A DNA stretch of 64,000 nt from Sitta carolinensis (lineage: Eukaryota; Chordata; Aves; Passeriformes; Sittidae), in NCBI GenBank assembly GCA_032173965.1, contig CM063288.1, positions 13,868,501-13,932,500 on the forward strand. Direction: 5' to 3'. The translations under genes were made by a program, and so were the position numbers. Positions 60,701-64,000 of this stretch are shown here, piece by piece; positions within the stretch are counted from its first letter, which is position 1, and each line of letters begins with the position of its first letter. Below the pieces are notes generated by a model. It ran no database searches. It saw only the letters and a list, made by a program, of their open reading frames with translations, and was not told where the DNA came from.

Positions 60701-63700
60701 ACCTTGGAACAGAAAAACAGAGAATGAAGAATCCAAGCCTCTTCTATGTTTGCTATGAATAGGAATCAACAGCTTCAAGAACTGAAAAATATTTAATGAA
60801 AATGTGGGTTTCCAGAATATTTAGCCTGACTCTCAGTCTGACTAGTAAAGCATATAGAAGTTTGGTTTATTGGTTGTCCAGATAATACTAACCCTTTATC
60901 CTAATAAACACAGATACTAAAATCAACATGTAATTAAAAGATGAGCCACCACAGCTCTGAACAGCTTAGTTTTGACATCAGAAACAGGCTCTAATCATAT
61001 GGAGCTTTACATAAGCAAGCTGATTTTATTCCTCAATGGCTTCTCAATTTGTGATTTTTGTTTACAGCCATCTCAGACAAGCTACCACATGGAACCATCC
61101 CAAGACAGAGTCCCTACATTACAAATCTATTGAAATCAACTGCTAAATCTTCATTGATGCCTATATTTATTGCTTTTTCATCCAGGTTTTTCTGTACTTC
61201 TTTAACTGCCACAGAGAGATGGTGTGACAATAGATGCTTTCTGAGCTCATCTCAGTGCTGCATATTCCCACTTGAATCCCTGCTTGTCACTATGCTTGGC
61301 TGTCCAATTTGTGCTTTTGTAAAGTATTCACATCTAGCAGCATCAGTTATTCTTGAGATCATTAGAAATGGAGTAAACACCCAGGGTTTTTGTTGACTAC
61401 TAAAAGCAATCCTCCCCTTCACACTGAACAAAGAGATGGCAACCATTGGGCTAAGAGCTATGGAAAGACAGAATTAATTGTTTGTGCCATAAGACTGCCA
61501 GATGCTAATGACCTTTATCGAAGTAGAAACTTGAAAATATGACCTCACAGCAGAGATTGAAAGAATTAGCATTGTTTAGTTTACAAGGGAGTAATGAGAT
61601 ACATGACAACTAGACTGAAACAAGAGAAAGGTAACTTCAGTGGGCAATTTATTCTCCAGAAGCCACTCCAGTTCAGTGTTGTATTTGAATGGGTATATTG
61701 AGCAATTTGATACATATCATAGTGAGGAAGGTATGTTTGTAAAGAGAATATATTATTCTTTGTGATGTGATATCATGCATTTCTCAGTCCCCTTGCATTT
61801 TGCAGCTGAAGGATGTGATCCTAGCTAGGGAACTGCTAAATGTTGGGACATTCACAGCACAAGACAAGCTCTACCTCAGCAAGTGCTTCATGTTATCTAG
61901 GTTTAGCTTTCCTGTTGAACCTCCTTTGTAAACAGAGAGGGGTAGAAAATAGATTCCCTGTCACACAGCTGAATCCAGTTCCTGTCACCTTCCAGCTGGA
62001 CTCCCCCTTGGAAAAACAGGAAGAAAACTTTCATCGTTGAAATTGCTGAGCTGGGTCCAAACCGAGCTGGTGCCCTGGTGACATTTGAGTAGCAGTGATA
62101 TTTTTTTTTGTTGTTTTCAAGTATGACTTTGAAGCAGCAAGATTCAGTGCTCCACATCTCTTATTGATCTTGGCTGCTGAATGTTTTATGACAGGGAGTT
62201 GCCCTGCGTGAATTCGGAATAGAAGATCAATAGGCTGCTTAAGATGTCGTGCTGTGTTTAGATGACTGACATGGTTCCTTTCCAGCACCAACACCACTCC
62301 CAACACTTTTCTTTCAACATCCCATTCCAACTCTGAACTTCTTCTAAGTGTATCCCTTGAAAGGTTTCACCTGTGGTCTTATTACCTATCTGATGTACAC
62401 CCTAAGAGATTGGATGCTCAATTTGCCTGTGACTTTTCTTGTTATCGACATAATTAACACCAGGACACAGTCTATAGAAAGGAAGAAAGCCTGCTTTCCA
62501 TGTACCCTCAAAGTTTCCATTCCAAGGACAGACACCTAGAAAAAACTTTTTGCTTAAGAAGTACATTATGTCTTATTTTCCTTCCAAGAAAATATAGGTT
62601 TATGCCTCATGCTTATTTGGGGACATTCTTAAGGATTTTACTAGACTCTAGTGCTCTAAACCAAATACTCTTGAGCTCACAGAGACAGCTGTGCTACTTC
62701 TCAGACAACATCCCCTCAGCTCTTCTGGGTCTGGGAACAAATGAGTTGGCACAGATTATCTCCGTCCTCTATGGATTGGAGATGCAGTTTCCTTCTGCCT
62801 GTCTCCCATCTCTGAGCTCAGAAGTTAATGTAATGATAAGAGAGACATGAAAGGAGTCCCAGTGGTGAGGTGGAAACCTTTTCAATGAGAACTGGAGACA
62901 GATCAATAGATACCAACACCTCACATGTATCTGATGCAGCTCACTCCAAACAGTGCTCAAGCCAATTTAAAAATGTTTAGAAAGCCCCACAACTTCCTTG
63001 GCTGTGAGAAGGCAAATGCTGCAGTCCCTCCTGGAGGTCTAGGATAAGCAAAGTACCTTCATGAGCCCTCCCAGTGGCAAGGTAACCTATAAAGCCACAT
63101 TTCTAAGGCTTCCCAGCATCACTGTGCCCCAGCTTTGCCATTTCTATTTCTCATGAGGAAGCTCAACTGCACTCCTTCATCTGTAAGGGAAGGAAAATGT
63201 AATTCTGTGTCACTGCTTTGAGTCAGTTCAGGTTCTGGAATTACTCATCAGATTAGACTTCAAGGGAGAAACAGAACTCTCACCATTGAACTCTTCTGTC
63301 CCCTCCTGCTTACAGAGAGGAATAAAATTTGATTCAAAAGTTATATTTGAATTTATGAGCAGTGAATAAATATCCTAATTAATATTCTAATTAACTTTTT
63401 AAGAAGTGTTGGCTCAAAAAATCTTATTCAATTCTGTTACCTACATTTCTAGTGGAAAAGAGATTAAGCAAAGAGCTCAGTTCCTATCCCAGGTGACTGA
63501 CCAGGGTTTATAGGCTGTGGTACAAACCATCTTAGTGACTCTTGTAGTAATTAACTGCTACCTAATAGATAGGAAAATGTGATCAGACTCATGTTGAGAA
63601 AAGAACCAGCAAAACTGATATCAGAAAAACAATTTGTGCTGTCACAAACCAAATATTTGCCCTTTATGAAATAGTTGATTTTTTTAGAATTCTTTTCCAT

Positions 63701-63789
63701 TAAAAATGTCTCAAGCTTTCTACACATTAAAAAACTACAAAATTTTGCTTATTGTCTTTATGACTGCCAAAAGTGATAACATGTTCATG
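57781..63789. other. AT-rich non-coding stretch, no gene recognised
   Basis: No gene, RNA gene or well-preserved element is recognisable. A pyrimidine-rich patch lies at about 58190-58660. T runs occur near 59657-59667 and 62101-62109. Open frames of 60-116 codons are scattered on both strands and match nothing I recognise. Confidence 0.6.
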
Positions 63790-63870
63790 GGGATTCTGCT
63801 TGAGCAGGGATACTGGACTCTGGTACTCGCTTCCAACCTTACCCATTCTGTGTTTCTGTGATCCTGTGAA
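63790..63870 (+). mobile_element. CR1 LINE 3' terminus (fragment)
   Basis: GGATTCTGCTTGAGCAGGGA, then TGGACTCTGGTACTC, CGCTTCCAACCTTACCCATT and terminal CTGTGTTTCTGTGATCCTGTGAA, follow the conserved order of the CR1 3' end, with ATTCTGTG-type terminal octamers. It is only about 80 bases long, a heavily 5'-truncated insertion. Confidence 0.8.
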
Positions 63871-64000
63871 TTTTGAGGTTTTCAGTTGCAAAAATCATTA
63901 GTTTTAAAGTCATTCTCATTTAACATTTTGCACACTAAAATATTTCCATACAGTTTTATTTCATGCCTTTTAATTATTAGCAATTTCAATAGTATACATT

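Noticed and set aside
1..64000. CRISPR arrays, prokaryotic operons, phage or rRNA/tRNA genes
   Set aside because: No spaced identical repeats of CRISPR type, no dense same-strand long frames with ribosome-binding sites, and no recognisable tRNA or rRNA sequence; the composition and repeats are those of vertebrate nuclear DNA.

Overview
The window reads as vertebrate nuclear DNA, most probably from a bird. It is AT-rich, shows no operons or prokaryotic gene density, and carries homopolymer and microsatellite tracts. It also carries diagnostic avian repeats: several 3'-terminal fragments of CR1 LINEs (ending in the ATTCTATG/ATTCTGTG-type terminal octamers) and two endogenous-retrovirus long terminal repeats, one of a family I know as widespread in bird genomes. 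I cannot name the species; a songbird or other neoavian is plausible from the LTR types.

I find no protein-coding gene or exon I can defend. Open frames are almost all 60-140 codons, lie on both strands, overlap each other and resemble no protein I recognise. That is the background expected from 64 kb of AT-rich DNA. The longest frames (up to about 245 codons) sit in a 39-base minisatellite and are a by-product of it. The window is therefore best described as a gene desert or part of a very long intron.

Layout: 1-11.0 kb is AT-rich non-coding DNA. 11.13-11.40 kb is an abrupt CpG island; 11.40-11.82 kb is an 11-copy GC-rich minisatellite; about 12.04-12.83 kb is a retroviral LTR followed by a primer-binding site matching tRNA-Arg, with no recognisable viral genes after it. 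12.9-28.5 kb is non-coding with an inverted-repeat motif near 24.8 kb. CR1 tails lie at 28.56 kb, 31.80 kb and 63.79 kb. A minus-strand CR1 at 42.15 kb and a longer plus-strand CR1 at 44.85-45.20 kb flank an almost pure G tract at 43.26 kb. 57.2-57.78 kb is a second, unrelated LTR. The rest is unique-looking AT-rich sequence, with some stretches that look like conserved non-coding elements.

The most unusual locus is 11.13-12.83 kb, where CpG island, minisatellite and LTR are stacked within 1.7 kb of otherwise AT-rich DNA. It could be a transcription start for an unannotated non-coding RNA that uses the LTR polyadenylation signal, but nothing here proves transcription. All repeat assignments were made by eye and from memory of the families, without alignment.
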